Notes under the pieces: generated by a model
Seen by the model: only the letters and a program-made list of their open reading frames with translations
Database searches by the model: none
What the model was told of the DNA's origin: nothing
Translations under genes and position numbers: made by a program
In this document: piece by piece, positions 35,848-47,560 of the stretch
How the letters are laid out: every line of letters begins with the position of its first letter
Numbering within the stretch: position 1 is the stretch's first letter
Source: Burkholderiales bacterium
GTDB taxonomy: Bacteria; Pseudomonadota; Gammaproteobacteria; Burkholderiales; Burkholderiaceae_C
Reading direction: 5' to 3'
Length of the DNA: 64,000 bases
NCBI GenBank assembly: GCA_030603635.1
Contig: JAUVXK010000002.1
Coordinates: 1-64,000 of the forward strand

Positions 35848-37233
35848 TCAGACCGGTATGCCCACCAGATCGTGACCTTGCGCCATCACGATGCGCGCCT
35901 TCACGAAATCCCCCACCTTGTACGTCTTGCTCGCCTTCTCGGGCGGCAACAGTCGCACCACGCCGTCGATCTCGGGCGCATCGGCGTAGCTGCGGCCCAC
36001 GCCCCCTTTCTTGCCCAGACCACTGGACTGGTCCACCAGCACCTGCATGGTGGCCCCGACTCGGCGCGCCAGCCGCTGTGACGAAGCTTCTTCGGCCACG
36101 GCCATGAAACGGGCACGGCGCTCTTCGCGCAACGCGTCGGGCAGGGCCCCGGGCAGCGCATTCGCTGCAGCACCTTCCACGGGCGAGTAGGCAAAGCAAC
36201 CGGCGCGGTCGATCTGCGCTTCGCCCACGAAGTCGAGCAGATGCTGGAATTCCGCTTCCGTCTCGCCCGGGAAACCAGCGATGAAGGTGCTGCGCACGAC
36301 GATTTCCGGACACAGCTCGCGCCAGCGCTGGATACGCTCCAGGTTCTTTTCCCCGCTGGCCGGGCGCTTCATGCGGCGCAGCACATCGGGGTGGCTGTGC
36401 TGCAGGGGCACGTCCAAGTACGGCAACACCAGGCCTTCCGCCATCAACGGAACGATCTCGTCCACATGCGGATACGGGTACACGTAGTGCAGACGCACCC
36501 AGGCACCATGCTGACGCGCCAGCTCGCCGAGGGCTTGAACCAGATCGAACATGCGGGTCTTGACCGGTTTGCCGTCCCAGAAACCGGTGCGGTACTTCAC
36601 GTCCACGCCGTAGGCCGAGGTGTCCTGGCTGACCACCAGCAGTTCCTTGACACCGGCCTCGAACAGCTTGCGCGCTTCGGTCAGCACGTCGCCGATGGGG
36701 CGGCTGACCAGATCCCCACGCATGGACGGGATGATGCAGAAGGTGCAACGGTGATTGCAGCCCTCGCTGATCTTGAGGTAGGCATAGTGGCGTGGCGTGA
36801 GCTTGACCCCTTGCGGCGGCACCAGGTCCACAAACGGGTCGTGCGGTTTGGGCAGATGCTGGTGCACCGCCTCCATCACCTCGTGGGTGGCGTGCGGGCC
36901 GGTGACGGCGAGCACCGACGGGTGGATGTGGCGGACCAGATTCTGCCCCTCTTCGTCCTGCCGCGCCCCGAGACAACCCGTGACGATCACCTTGCCGTTC
37001 TCGGCCAGCGCTTCGCCGATGGTGTCCAGGCTTTCCTTGACGGCGTCGTCTATGAAGCCGCAGGTGTTGACGATCACCAGATCGGCCCCTTGAAAGGTCT
37101 TGCTGGTCTGATAACCCTCGGCGCTGAGTTGCGTGAGGATGAGTTCGGAGTCGGTCAGGGCCTTGGGGCAGCCCAAGCTGACGAAGCCCACCTTGGGAGC
37201 AGTGGGCGTGGCGGGGGTGATGGTGTCGCTCAT
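35848..37233 (-). CDS. rimO: Ribosomal protein S12 methylthiotransferase
   Basis: 461 aa; [22 protein letters not shown], radical-SAM [25 protein letters not shown]-terminal TRAM domain. Confidence 0.96.
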   Translation of the reverse strand: MSDTITPATPTAPKVGFVSLGCPKALTDSELILTQLSAEGYQTSKTFQGADLVIVNTCGFIDDAVKESLDTIGEALAENGKVIVTGCLGARQDEEGQNLVRHIHPSVLAVTGPHATHEVMEAVHQHLPKPHDPFVDLVPPQGVKLTPRHYAYLKISEGCNHRCTFCIIPSMRGDLVSRPIGDVLTEARKLFEAGVKELLVVSQDTSAYGVDVKYRTGFWDGKPVKTRMFDLVQALGELARQHGAWVRLHYVYPYPHVDEIVPLMAEGLVLPYLDVPLQHSHPDVLRRMKRPASGEKNLERIQRWRELCPEIVVRSTFIAGFPGETEAEFQHLLDFVGEAQIDRAGCFAYSPVEGAAANALPGALPDALREERRARFMAVAEEASSQRLARRVGATMQVLVDQSSGLGKKGGVGRSYADAPEIDGVVRLLPPEKASKTYKVGDFVKARIVMAQGHDLVGIPV

Positions 37234-37283
37234 GGGCCCCGATTGTCTCAGGTCGGGGCAGCCACGTCAGCCGGCCGGGACGA

Positions 37284-37814
37284 TCAGCGCTTCACGCCCA
37301 TCGCTTCCAGCATTTTCTCCTGCATTTGGGTGAACGCGTTGATGCCGGGCATGACCGGCGCTTGCATGCCCATGTACTGTTGCCACAGCTCGGGCGTCCA
37401 ACCCTTGGCGGGATCGGCCATGGATTTCTGGAAATCCATGAAGAGCTGCAGGTTCTTTTCCAGATACGACCCCATGTATCCCTGCATGGCATGACCATAG
37501 AACCGGATGATGTTGGCCAGCATGCTCTCCGAGAAGAGCGGGACACCCGCTGTCTCTTCTTCTAGGATGATCTGCAGCAGGATGCTGCGCGTCAGGTCGT
37601 CACCGCTTTTCGCGTCACGCACCACAAAGGGCTCGCCCCGCATGACCAGGGCCTTGACCTCGGCCAGCGTGATGTAGGAAGACGAATCGGTATCGTAAAG
37701 CCGACGGTTGGGATACTTTTTGATCACGCGAATGGACTTGCCGGGGGCGGCCGTCGCCTCGGCCTCTTGGTTCTGCACGGGGCAACCTCCTGTGGATACG
37801 GGCAAGCGATACAT
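37284..37814 (-). CDS. phaR: Polyhydroxyalkanoate synthesis repressor PhaR
   Basis: [58 protein letters not shown]; start uncertain (GTG at 37847 also possible). Confidence 0.93.
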   Translation of the reverse strand: MYRLPVSTGGCPVQNQEAEATAAPGKSIRVIKKYPNRRLYDTDSSSYITLAEVKALVMRGEPFVVRDAKSGDDLTRSILLQIILEEETAGVPLFSESMLANIIRFYGHAMQGYMGSYLEKNLQLFMDFQKSMADPAKGWTPELWQQYMGMQAPVMPGINAFTQMQEKMLEAMGVKR

Positions 37815-37958
37815 GACCTGCCTCGGGAATGGGGAACAATGGTACACATTGTAGGAAGGATGTCTGGCTTCGCACAGCAGGAATTACCCTTTGTGTTGCA
37901 CGGCAGCATGACCGGTCAGACCGGTAAGATCACCCTTCTTTCCACCCACACCAGCACG

Positions 37959-38714
37959 ATGAGCACTTCCATGAAACGACTCGAAGGAAAAATCAGCCTG
38001 ATCACAGGCGCGGCGCAAGGCATCGGTGAAGCCACGGCCCTGAAATTCGCGGCTGAAGGCGCCACCGTGGTGGCCTGCGACGTGCGCCAGGACGCCGTCG
38101 ATGCCGTGGTGCAGCGCTGCGCAGCCCTGGGCGCGCCAGCCATGGGCTGTGTGATGGACGTGACGCAACGCCCCATGATCGATGCCGTCGTGAAGCAGGT
38201 GCTCGACCGCTTCGGCCGCATCGACGTGCTGGTGAACAACGCCGGCATCACCCAGGATGCGCGTCTCCAGAAAATGACGCAGGAGCAGTTTGACCGCGTC
38301 ATCGACGTGAACCTTCGCGGTGTGTTCCATTGCAGCCAGGCGGTGGCAGACGCCATGGTCGTCCAGGGCAGCGGTGTCATCCTCATCGCTTCCAGCGTGG
38401 TCGGCATCTATGGCAATTTCGGCCAGACCAACTACGCCGCCACCAAGTTCGGCGTCATCGGTTTCGCCAAGACCTGGAGCCGAGAACTGGGCCCCAAGGG
38501 CGTTCGCGTCAATGCCGTGGCCCCTGGTTTCGTGGAAACCCCGATCCTGCGGACCATTCCCGAAAAGGTGCTCCGGGAAATGGAACACAAGGTGCCGCTG
38601 AAGCGATTGGGCAGGCCGGAAGAGATCGCCAACGTGTACGCCTTCCTGGCCAGTGACGAGGCCAGCTACGTCAACGGCGCTGTGATCGAGGTCTGTGGCG
38701 GCATGACGGTGTGA
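37959..38714 (+). CDS. FabG/PhbB-like short-chain dehydrogenase/reductase
   Basis: [89 protein letters not shown]. Alternative ATG at 37971. Confidence 0.9.
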   Translation: MSTSMKRLEGKISLITGAAQGIGEATALKFAAEGATVVACDVRQDAVDAVVQRCAALGAPAMGCVMDVTQRPMIDAVVKQVLDRFGRIDVLVNNAGITQDARLQKMTQEQFDRVIDVNLRGVFHCSQAVADAMVVQGSGVILIASSVVGIYGNFGQTNYAATKFGVIGFAKTWSRELGPKGVRVNAVAPGFVETPILRTIPEKVLREMEHKVPLKRLGRPEEIANVYAFLASDEASYVNGAVIEVCGGMTV

Positions 38715-38717
38715 ACC

Positions 38718-39329
38718 GTGGGCCACACCCCTGACCCCACCACCTCTCAACCGTTACCTGACGGTTCCCCCCGACAACCCACCTCGCGGCGCGACCTCTT
38801 CCTTTCCTTCTCCGCCATCGCGTTGCAGGGATTCGGTGGGGTCATCGCCATCATTCAGCGTGAGCTGGTCGAGAAGAAACGCTGGCTGACCCGAGAGCAG
38901 TTCGTGGAAGACTGGGCCGTGGCCCAGATCCTGCCCGGACCGAACGTGGTGAACCTGTCGCTCATGATCGGGGGCCGGCATTTCGGTCTGAGCGGTGCGC
39001 TCGCCGCCCTCGCCGGGATGCTGGTGGCCCCGCTGCTGGTGGTGTTGCTCATGGCCATCGCGTTTGCCACCGTGGCGGACACACCGACCGCCACCGGCGC
39101 GCTGCGTGGCATGGGCGCGGTGGCTGCCGGGCTGATCACCGCCACCGGCCTGAAGCTCGTCGGTGCCCTGCGTGGCAACGTGATGGGCATGACCGTCTGC
39201 ATCGCGCTGGCCGCCGCCACCTTCGTGGCCATCGCCTGGCTGCGCATTCCGCTGGCGTGGGTGCTGCTGGTGCTCGGGGGACTCGGTTGGGCCTGGGCCT
39301 GGCATCGTCTCGGTCAGAAAGAAGCCTGA
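38718..39329 (+). CDS. Chromate transporter-family half protein (first of pair)
   Basis: 203 aa; FSAIALQGFGGVIAIIQRELVEKKRWLTREQFVEDWAVAQILPGPNVVNLSLMIGGRHFGLSGALAAL. GTG start 3 bp after the SDR stop. Confidence 0.88.
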   Translation: MGHTPDPTTSQPLPDGSPRQPTSRRDLFLSFSAIALQGFGGVIAIIQRELVEKKRWLTREQFVEDWAVAQILPGPNVVNLSLMIGGRHFGLSGALAALAGMLVAPLLVVLLMAIAFATVADTPTATGALRGMGAVAAGLITATGLKLVGALRGNVMGMTVCIALAAATFVAIAWLRIPLAWVLLVLGGLGWAWAWHRLGQKEA

Positions 39330-39330
39330 G

Positions 39331-39927
39331 ATGGACATCGTCCTCACGCCAGGGGACTGGCTGAACCTGTTTCTGCACTTCACGGTGCTGTCGCTGCTGG
39401 CCGTTGGGGGAGCCATCACCACGGCGCCTGAGATGCACCGCTACCTGGTGGGCCAGCAGCAGTGGCTGACGGATGCCCAGTTCACGGCCTCCATCGCCCT
39501 GTCGCAGGCCGCCCCAGGCCCGAACCTCCTGTTTGTGGCGCTGTTGGGCTGGAGTGTCGGCTTGAACTCGGCGGGTGGTGCCGCCGCCGGGGCCTCGGCC
39601 TGGGGGTGGGGCGTGGCCGGTGTCGTCATCGCCATGACGGCCATCCTGATCCCTTCCTCGACGCTGACCTATGTCGTGACCCGCTGGGCCCACCGCAACC
39701 GGGAGCGCCGGGGCGTGAAGGCATTCAAGCAAGGCATGGCGCCCGTCGTGATTGCCCTGCTCATGGCCACCGGCTGGTTGCTGAGTGCCGCGCACAGCTC
39801 CCCGATGGAACACTGGCGGCTGTGGCTGCTCACGGCTATGGCCACCCTCATCGTGTGGAAAACCCGGGTGCACCTGCTGGCGCTGATCGTGATTGGCGGC
39901 CTGCTGGGGGCCTTCGGGCTGGTGTGA
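39331..39927 (+). CDS. Chromate transporter-family half protein (second of pair)
   Basis: 198 aa; LLAVGGAITTAPEMHRYLVGQQQWLTDAQFTASIALSQAAPGPNLLFVALLGW. ATG 1 bp after the preceding stop. Confidence 0.88.
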   Translation: MDIVLTPGDWLNLFLHFTVLSLLAVGGAITTAPEMHRYLVGQQQWLTDAQFTASIALSQAAPGPNLLFVALLGWSVGLNSAGGAAAGASAWGWGVAGVVIAMTAILIPSSTLTYVVTRWAHRNRERRGVKAFKQGMAPVVIALLMATGWLLSAAHSSPMEHWRLWLLTAMATLIVWKTRVHLLALIVIGGLLGAFGLV

Positions 39928-39933
39928 GGCCCC

Positions 39934-40677
39934 TCAGATGCGCTGGCGCAGGGCCTCGTACAGACACACCGCACTGGCGACCGACACGTTGAGGCTTTCC
40001 ACCGCACCGCTCATGGGAATGCCGATGAGCTCGTCGCAGGTCTTGCGCGTGAGCTGTCGCATGCCTGGCCCCTCGGCCCCCAGCACGAGGGCCACGGGCC
40101 CCTTCAGATCGACCTGATAGAGGGTTTTGGGGGCGTCGTCACTGGTGCCGATCACCCAGATGTGGCGCTCCTTCAGCTCGTTGAGGGTGCGCGCCAGATT
40201 GGTCACCATGAAATACGGCACGGTTTCGGCGGCACCGCTGGCCACCTTGGCCACGGTGGCATTGATGCCGCAGGCATGGTCCTTGGGGGCGATCACCGCG
40301 TGGGCGCCCGCCCCATCGGCCACGCGCAGGCAGGCCCCCAGGTTGTGGGGATCGGTGACACCGTCGAGCACCAGCAGCAACGGCACCTCGCCGCCCTGCT
40401 CCAGTTGATCGAGCAGATCGTCCAGCGAGCGGGCCTGGGCCACGGGCTGCACCCGCGCTGCCACCCCCTGATGACCGTGACTGCCAGCCAGTTTGGCGAT
40501 GCGCAGGCTGTCGGCTTCGATCAGCCGGGCACCGGCTTCCTTGGCGCGTTCGACGAATTGCCGCATGCGCGCGTCGCGCCGGGTCGGGTCGATGTAGATT
40601 TCGATGATGGACGCAGGCGCCGTCTTGAGGCGCACGCCCACGGCATGAAAGCCGAACAGGACTTTGGGGGAGGACAT
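39934..40677 (-). CDS. rlmB: 23S rRNA (guanosine-2'-O-)-methyltransferase
   Basis: Start trimmed to MSSPKVLFGFHAVGVRLKTAPASIIEIYIDPTRRDARM; LLVLDGVTDPHNLGACLRVADGAGAHAVI, LVLGAEGPGMRQLTRKTCDELIGIPMSGAVESLNVSVA. Confidence 0.95.
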   Translation of the reverse strand: MSSPKVLFGFHAVGVRLKTAPASIIEIYIDPTRRDARMRQFVERAKEAGARLIEADSLRIAKLAGSHGHQGVAARVQPVAQARSLDDLLDQLEQGGEVPLLLVLDGVTDPHNLGACLRVADGAGAHAVIAPKDHACGINATVAKVASGAAETVPYFMVTNLARTLNELKERHIWVIGTSDDAPKTLYQVDLKGPVALVLGAEGPGMRQLTRKTCDELIGIPMSGAVESLNVSVASAVCLYEALRQRI

Positions 40678-40687
40678 CCCCGGATTA

Positions 40688-41377
40688 TCAGGCCTCGACC
40701 GCCTCGAACTCGCGGGCCCGGCCCGCCTCGATGGTGATGCGGCGTTCGCAGCGCTGGGCAATCGAGCGGTCATGGGTGACCAAGACCAGCGTGGTGCCCT
40801 GTTCGCGGTTGAGGTCGAACATGAGCTCCATGACCTTTTCGCCGGTGGCGAAATCGAGGCTGCCGGTGGGCTCATCGGCCAGCAACACGGCAGGCCGCAC
40901 CACAAAGGCACGTGCCAACGCCACGCGCTGCTGCTCCCCGCCCGACAGCACCTTGGGGTAATGCCCGAGCCGTTCGCCCAGGCCCACGCGTTGCAGCATC
41001 TGGGCCGCAGCCTCGCGCGCGTCGCGCCGACCGGCCAGTTCCAGGGGCAGCATCACGTTCTCCAGGGCGGTGAGGTTTCCCAGCAACTGAAAGCTCTGGA
41101 ACACGAATCCCACCTTCTGTGCCCGTACCGCAGCCCGCTGGTCCTCGTCCAATGCGAAAATGTCCTGCCCGTCGATGTGAACCGTTCCACGTGTCGGGGT
41201 ATCCAACCCGGCAACGATCGACAGCAGCGTGCTCTTGCCCGAGCCCGAGGCTCCGACAATGGCCACCGTCTCGCCACGGCGCAACTCGACATCGATGTCG
41301 CGCAGAATGTCCAGCGTACCGGTGGCGTCGGTCACCGATTTGGACACGTGCCGCACCGCAATCATCACATCCGACAT
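40688..41377 (-). CDS. ABC transporter ATP-binding protein, YbbA/LolD-like
   Basis: IVGASGSGKSTLLSIVAGLDTPTRGTVHIDGQDIF; LSGGEQQRVALARAFVVRPAVLLADEPTGSLDFATGEKVMELMFDLNREQGTTLVLVTHDRSIA; divergent from tesA as in E. coli ybbA. Confidence 0.9.
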   Translation of the reverse strand: MSDVMIAVRHVSKSVTDATGTLDILRDIDVELRRGETVAIVGASGSGKSTLLSIVAGLDTPTRGTVHIDGQDIFALDEDQRAAVRAQKVGFVFQSFQLLGNLTALENVMLPLELAGRRDAREAAAQMLQRVGLGERLGHYPKVLSGGEQQRVALARAFVVRPAVLLADEPTGSLDFATGEKVMELMFDLNREQGTTLVLVTHDRSIAQRCERRITIEAGRAREFEAVEA

Positions 41378-42035
41378 GAAAACGCCCATACAGTTGAACA
41401 GACGACACTTTAACGCGATCGCCCTGGCCGCTGCCGCGGCGGGGTCTTGGCCCGTGCTGGCACAGACTGACGCCACCGTGGTGCTGATCGTCGGCGACTC
41501 ACTGAGCGCTGAGTACGGGTTGCGCCGGGGCAGCGGCTGGGTCGCCTTGCTGGAACAACGCCTCAATGGCGAGAAAAAACCCTTCCGGGTGGTCAACGCG
41601 AGCATCAGCGGCGACACGACTTCGGGCGGTCGTTCGCGGCTACCCGCCTTGCTCCGCACCCACCAACCCGGCGTGGTGGTGATTGAGCTTGGCGGCAACG
41701 ACGCCCTGCGTGGTCTGCCGCTGGACATGACCCGCGACAACCTGCGGGCGATGGTGCGGGCCAGCCAGCAGGGCGGCGCCCGCGTCCTCCTCGTGGGTAT
41801 GGAGATGCCCCCGAACTACGGTGCCCGGTATGCCGAGGATTTCCGGCAAATCTTTGTCGATGTGGCCAGGAGCGAAAAGGTCCCGCTGGTGCCGTTTTTC
41901 CTGAAGGGCGTGGCCGACGGGCCCGATCCGGTGGCCCTGTTCCAGCCCGACCGCATCCACCCCAACGAAGCGGCACAGCCCATCATGCTGGACAATGTCT
42001 GGCCGCGTCTGCGCGAACTCCTGCCCAAAGGCTGA
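41376..42035 (+). CDS. tesA: SGNH/GDSL arylesterase/thioesterase I
   Basis: Signal peptide MKTPIQLNRRHFNAIALAAAAAGSWPVLAQ; VLIVGDSLSAEYGL, VVVIELGGNDALRGLP, DRIHPNEAAQPIM. Confidence 0.93.
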   Translation: MKTPIQLNRRHFNAIALAAAAAGSWPVLAQTDATVVLIVGDSLSAEYGLRRGSGWVALLEQRLNGEKKPFRVVNASISGDTTSGGRSRLPALLRTHQPGVVVIELGGNDALRGLPLDMTRDNLRAMVRASQQGGARVLLVGMEMPPNYGARYAEDFRQIFVDVARSEKVPLVPFFLKGVADGPDPVALFQPDRIHPNEAAQPIMLDNVWPRLRELLPKG

Positions 42036-42044
42036 ACCGACTCC

Positions 42045-43121
42045 ATGCCCGTTGCCACCCTGCCCGCCCACGCGGTTGCCGACCGCCTGCCCACTTTCGA
42101 CGCCGTCATCGACGCCCGCACCGAAGCCGAATTCGCCGAAGACCACCTCCCTGGCGCGGTGAACTGGCCCACGCTGAACAACGAGGAGCGCATCCTCATC
42201 GGCACTATGTACAAGCAGGTCAACGCCTTCGAAGCCAAGAAGCGGGGAGCGGCGCTGTCGGCACGCAACATCGCGGCGCACATCGAGCGTGAAGTCATCG
42301 ACCAACCCAAAGGCTGGAAGCCCCTGGTGTACTGCTGGCGCGGCGGCAACCGCAGCGGTGCGCTCGCCACCATCCTGGGCGCGATCGGTTTCCAGGTCAC
42401 GCTGATCGAAGGCGGCTACAAGGCCTGGCGGAATGCCCTGCTCGCCGAGCTGCCCTCGCTGGCCCAGCGGCTGCAGTACCGGGTGGTGTGCGGACCCACC
42501 GGTTCAGGCAAGACACGGCTGCTGCAGGCGCTGTCACGGCAGGGCGAGCAGGTGCTGGACCTGGAAGCCCTGGCCTGCCACCGCAGCTCCGTACTGGGGC
42601 TGGTTCCTGGCCAGAGTCAGCCGAGCCAGAAGCATTTCGACTCACTGATCTGGCACGCCCTGCGTGGGTTCGACCCGAAACGGGTGGTGTACGTGGAAAG
42701 CGAGAGCAAGAAGGTGGGCAACCTCCGTGTGCCCGACGCGCTCATGGACACCATGCGGGCCAGCCCCTGCCTGGACCTCCAGCTTGCCGATGACGAGCGC
42801 GTGGCACTGCTCATGGAGGACTACGACCACTTTCTGCACGACGCCGAATTTTTCTGCGAGCGACTCGACACCCTGGTCACGCTGCGAGGCCGGGAAACCA
42901 TCGAGTCCTGGAAGCACCAGGTTCGAGCAGGGGGATCAGCCGACGTGGTTCGCGCGCTGCTGCAGGTCCACTACGACCCGGTGTACGCTGCGTCCATCCG
43001 GCGCAATTTCGTGCAATACCCACAGGCCTTGCCATGCCGTCTGAGCAACCGTTCGCCGGCGGCGCTAGACGCGCTGGCGCAGGCCATCGTGGCCGCTCAA
43101 CCCAAGACCTGCAACGCCTGA
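42045..43121 (+). CDS. mnmH: tRNA 2-selenouridine synthase
   Basis: 358 aa; rhodanese-like domain (VIDARTEAEFAEDHLPGAVNWPTLNNEER, LVYCWRGGNRSGALATIL) plus P-loop VVCGPTGSGKTRLLQAL. Confidence 0.95.
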   Translation: MPVATLPAHAVADRLPTFDAVIDARTEAEFAEDHLPGAVNWPTLNNEERILIGTMYKQVNAFEAKKRGAALSARNIAAHIEREVIDQPKGWKPLVYCWRGGNRSGALATILGAIGFQVTLIEGGYKAWRNALLAELPSLAQRLQYRVVCGPTGSGKTRLLQALSRQGEQVLDLEALACHRSSVLGLVPGQSQPSQKHFDSLIWHALRGFDPKRVVYVESESKKVGNLRVPDALMDTMRASPCLDLQLADDERVALLMEDYDHFLHDAEFFCERLDTLVTLRGRETIESWKHQVRAGGSADVVRALLQVHYDPVYAASIRRNFVQYPQALPCRLSNRSPAALDALAQAIVAAQPKTCNA

Positions 43122-44290
43122 GCCAGGTCGGCCTGCAGGTCGTCCACAGCTTCCAGCCCCACGGCAAAGCGGACCAGGCGCGGCGCATGCGGCCAGGGAT
43201 TGGTCCGCATGGACGGTATGTCGTACGGCACACACAGGCTGATCGGTCCTGCCCAGCTGTAACCCAGCCGGAAACGCTCCAACCGGTCACAGAAGGCGTC
43301 CACCCGTTCGGCAGGAATGTCTGACCGGAACACCACGCTGAACAGACAGGCTGCGGCCTGGGCATGTCGCTTCCAGTGTTCATGGCCAGGCGAACCGGGC
43401 AAAGCCGGGTGAAACACCTGCGCCACCACCGGCTGTTGCTGCATCCAGGTAGCCAGGGCGCGAGTGGCGGCGTCTTGCGCATGATAGCGCAATGCCACGC
43501 TCGGCAACCCACGCAGCACCAGCTCCGCGTCGTTCGCCCCCACACCCAGGCCCAGCCGCATGTGCGTGAGCAACAGACGGCGGTGCAGCGACTCGTCGCG
43601 CGTGACCACGGAACCCATCAGCACGTCCGCACCACCACTGGGGTATTTGGTGAGTGCCTGCATGGAGATGTCCACACCCGCCTCGAACGCGGGGAAGGCG
43701 ATGCCGGCACCCCAGGTGTTGTCCAGTGCTGTCACGATGCGCTGGGGCCCATGGCCATGGCCGAACCGGTCGTTCGCCTGCCGCACCACCTCTACGAGAG
43801 CAGGCAGGTCGGGGTATTCGAGCGTCACGGAGCCGGGCACCTCCAGCCAGACGAGCCGGGTAGAGTCGGTCAGCTGGGCCGCCAGATCGGCCGGATCCAT
43901 GGGATCGTAGAAACGGTGACGTATGCCCCAGGCCGCGAGTTCACCCTCGGCAAACGTCTTGCCCGGTCCGTAGGCGTTGTCGGGCATGAGCAGTTCGTCG
44001 CCGGTGCGCAGCAGCGCCATGTCCACCAACGCAATGGCCGACAATCCGCTCGGCGCCAGCACACAATGCTGCCCATCCTCCAGGGAGGCGATGCGCTCTT
44101 CCAGTGTGAACGTGGTCGGCGTACCGTGCAATCCATAGGTGTAAGCCGACTTGTCCTTCCAGTCGCGCTCGCGCATCGCGGCCACACTGGGAAAGAGGAC
44201 AGTGGATGCCTTGTGCACCCCGGGGGCCACGGCCTCGAAATCGACCGGTGGATGATAGGGGTGGTGGATCAGCTCGGTCGGCAGGCTCAT
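43097..44290 (-). CDS. metC: Cystathionine beta-lyase (Cys/Met metabolism PLP enzyme)
   Basis: 397 aa; VHKASTVLFPSVAAMRERDWKDKSAYTYGLHGTPTTFTLEERIASLE, DISMQALTKYPSGGADVLMGSVV. Confidence 0.87.
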   Translation of the reverse strand: MSLPTELIHHPYHPPVDFEAVAPGVHKASTVLFPSVAAMRERDWKDKSAYTYGLHGTPTTFTLEERIASLEDGQHCVLAPSGLSAIALVDMALLRTGDELLMPDNAYGPGKTFAEGELAAWGIRHRFYDPMDPADLAAQLTDSTRLVWLEVPGSVTLEYPDLPALVEVVRQANDRFGHGHGPQRIVTALDNTWGAGIAFPAFEAGVDISMQALTKYPSGGADVLMGSVVTRDESLHRRLLLTHMRLGLGVGANDAELVLRGLPSVALRYHAQDAATRALATWMQQQPVVAQVFHPALPGSPGHEHWKRHAQAAACLFSVVFRSDIPAERVDAFCDRLERFRLGYSWAGPISLCVPYDIPSMRTNPWPHAPRLVRFAVGLEAVDDLQADLAQALQVLG

Positions 44291-44309
44291 GCGGGGGTGG
44301 CTTGAGGCG

Positions 44310-44834
44310 TCAGACTTTCCACTTGGCCAGCAACTGCGCCGGGCGCAGGTTGTCGTAGGCCTCGAAAGGTTGGTGGATCCACGGGTTGGTCGGCAGGTAT
44401 TCGACCGAATAGTCCGGTGTGAACACCGACACCGCCTTGGTCCAGATCACTGCGCTGCGCAGTTCGGTGATCGGCGCGTAGTTGTTCTTCAACATGTCGA
44501 TGACGGCCCGCAAGGTATGGCCGGAATCCGCCAGATCATCGACCAGCAGCACCCGACCCGCGATCTCCCCTTTGGGCGTGGTGATGTAGCGGGCAATGTC
44601 CAGCTTGCCCTGGACCGTGCCTGCCTCGGCACGGTAGGAACTGGTGGACATGATGGCCAGCGGCTTGTCGAAGATGCGGCTCAGGATGTCGCCCGGGCGC
44701 ATGCCACCCCGTGCGAGACAGAGAATGGTGTCGAACTCCCAACCGGACTGGTGCACCTTGATGGCCAGCTTCTCGATCAGGTTGTGGTACTCGTCGTAGG
44801 ACACGTAGAGGTGTTTGCCGTCTTCGGTCAGCAT
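44310..44834 (-). CDS. Purine phosphoribosyltransferase
   Basis: 174 aa; PRPP motif VLLVDDLADSGHTL, ILCLARGGMRPGDILSRIFDKPLAIM; next to purA. Confidence 0.88.
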   Translation of the reverse strand: MLTEDGKHLYVSYDEYHNLIEKLAIKVHQSGWEFDTILCLARGGMRPGDILSRIFDKPLAIMSTSSYRAEAGTVQGKLDIARYITTPKGEIAGRVLLVDDLADSGHTLRAVIDMLKNNYAPITELRSAVIWTKAVSVFTPDYSVEYLPTNPWIHQPFEAYDNLRPAQLLAKWKV

Positions 44835-44875
44835 CAGGGTCTCCTGGGTCGGGGGCTTGGTGGTGGGTTCGGCCT

Positions 44876-47472
<2,597 letters not shown>

Positions 47473-47519
47473 GGGGGAGGCAGGGCTGTTAAAAACCGGA
47501 TTTTACCGGCATAAAAAAA

Positions 47520-47544
47520 GCGACCCGCCAAACCGACGGGTCGC
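47520..47544 (-). terminator. Intrinsic terminator between hflC and hisZ
   Basis: GCGACCCG (47520-47527) / CGGGTCGC (47537-47544); minus strand continues into TTTTTTT. Confidence 0.85.
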
Positions 47545-47560
47545 ACCGGTCGATCACGCG

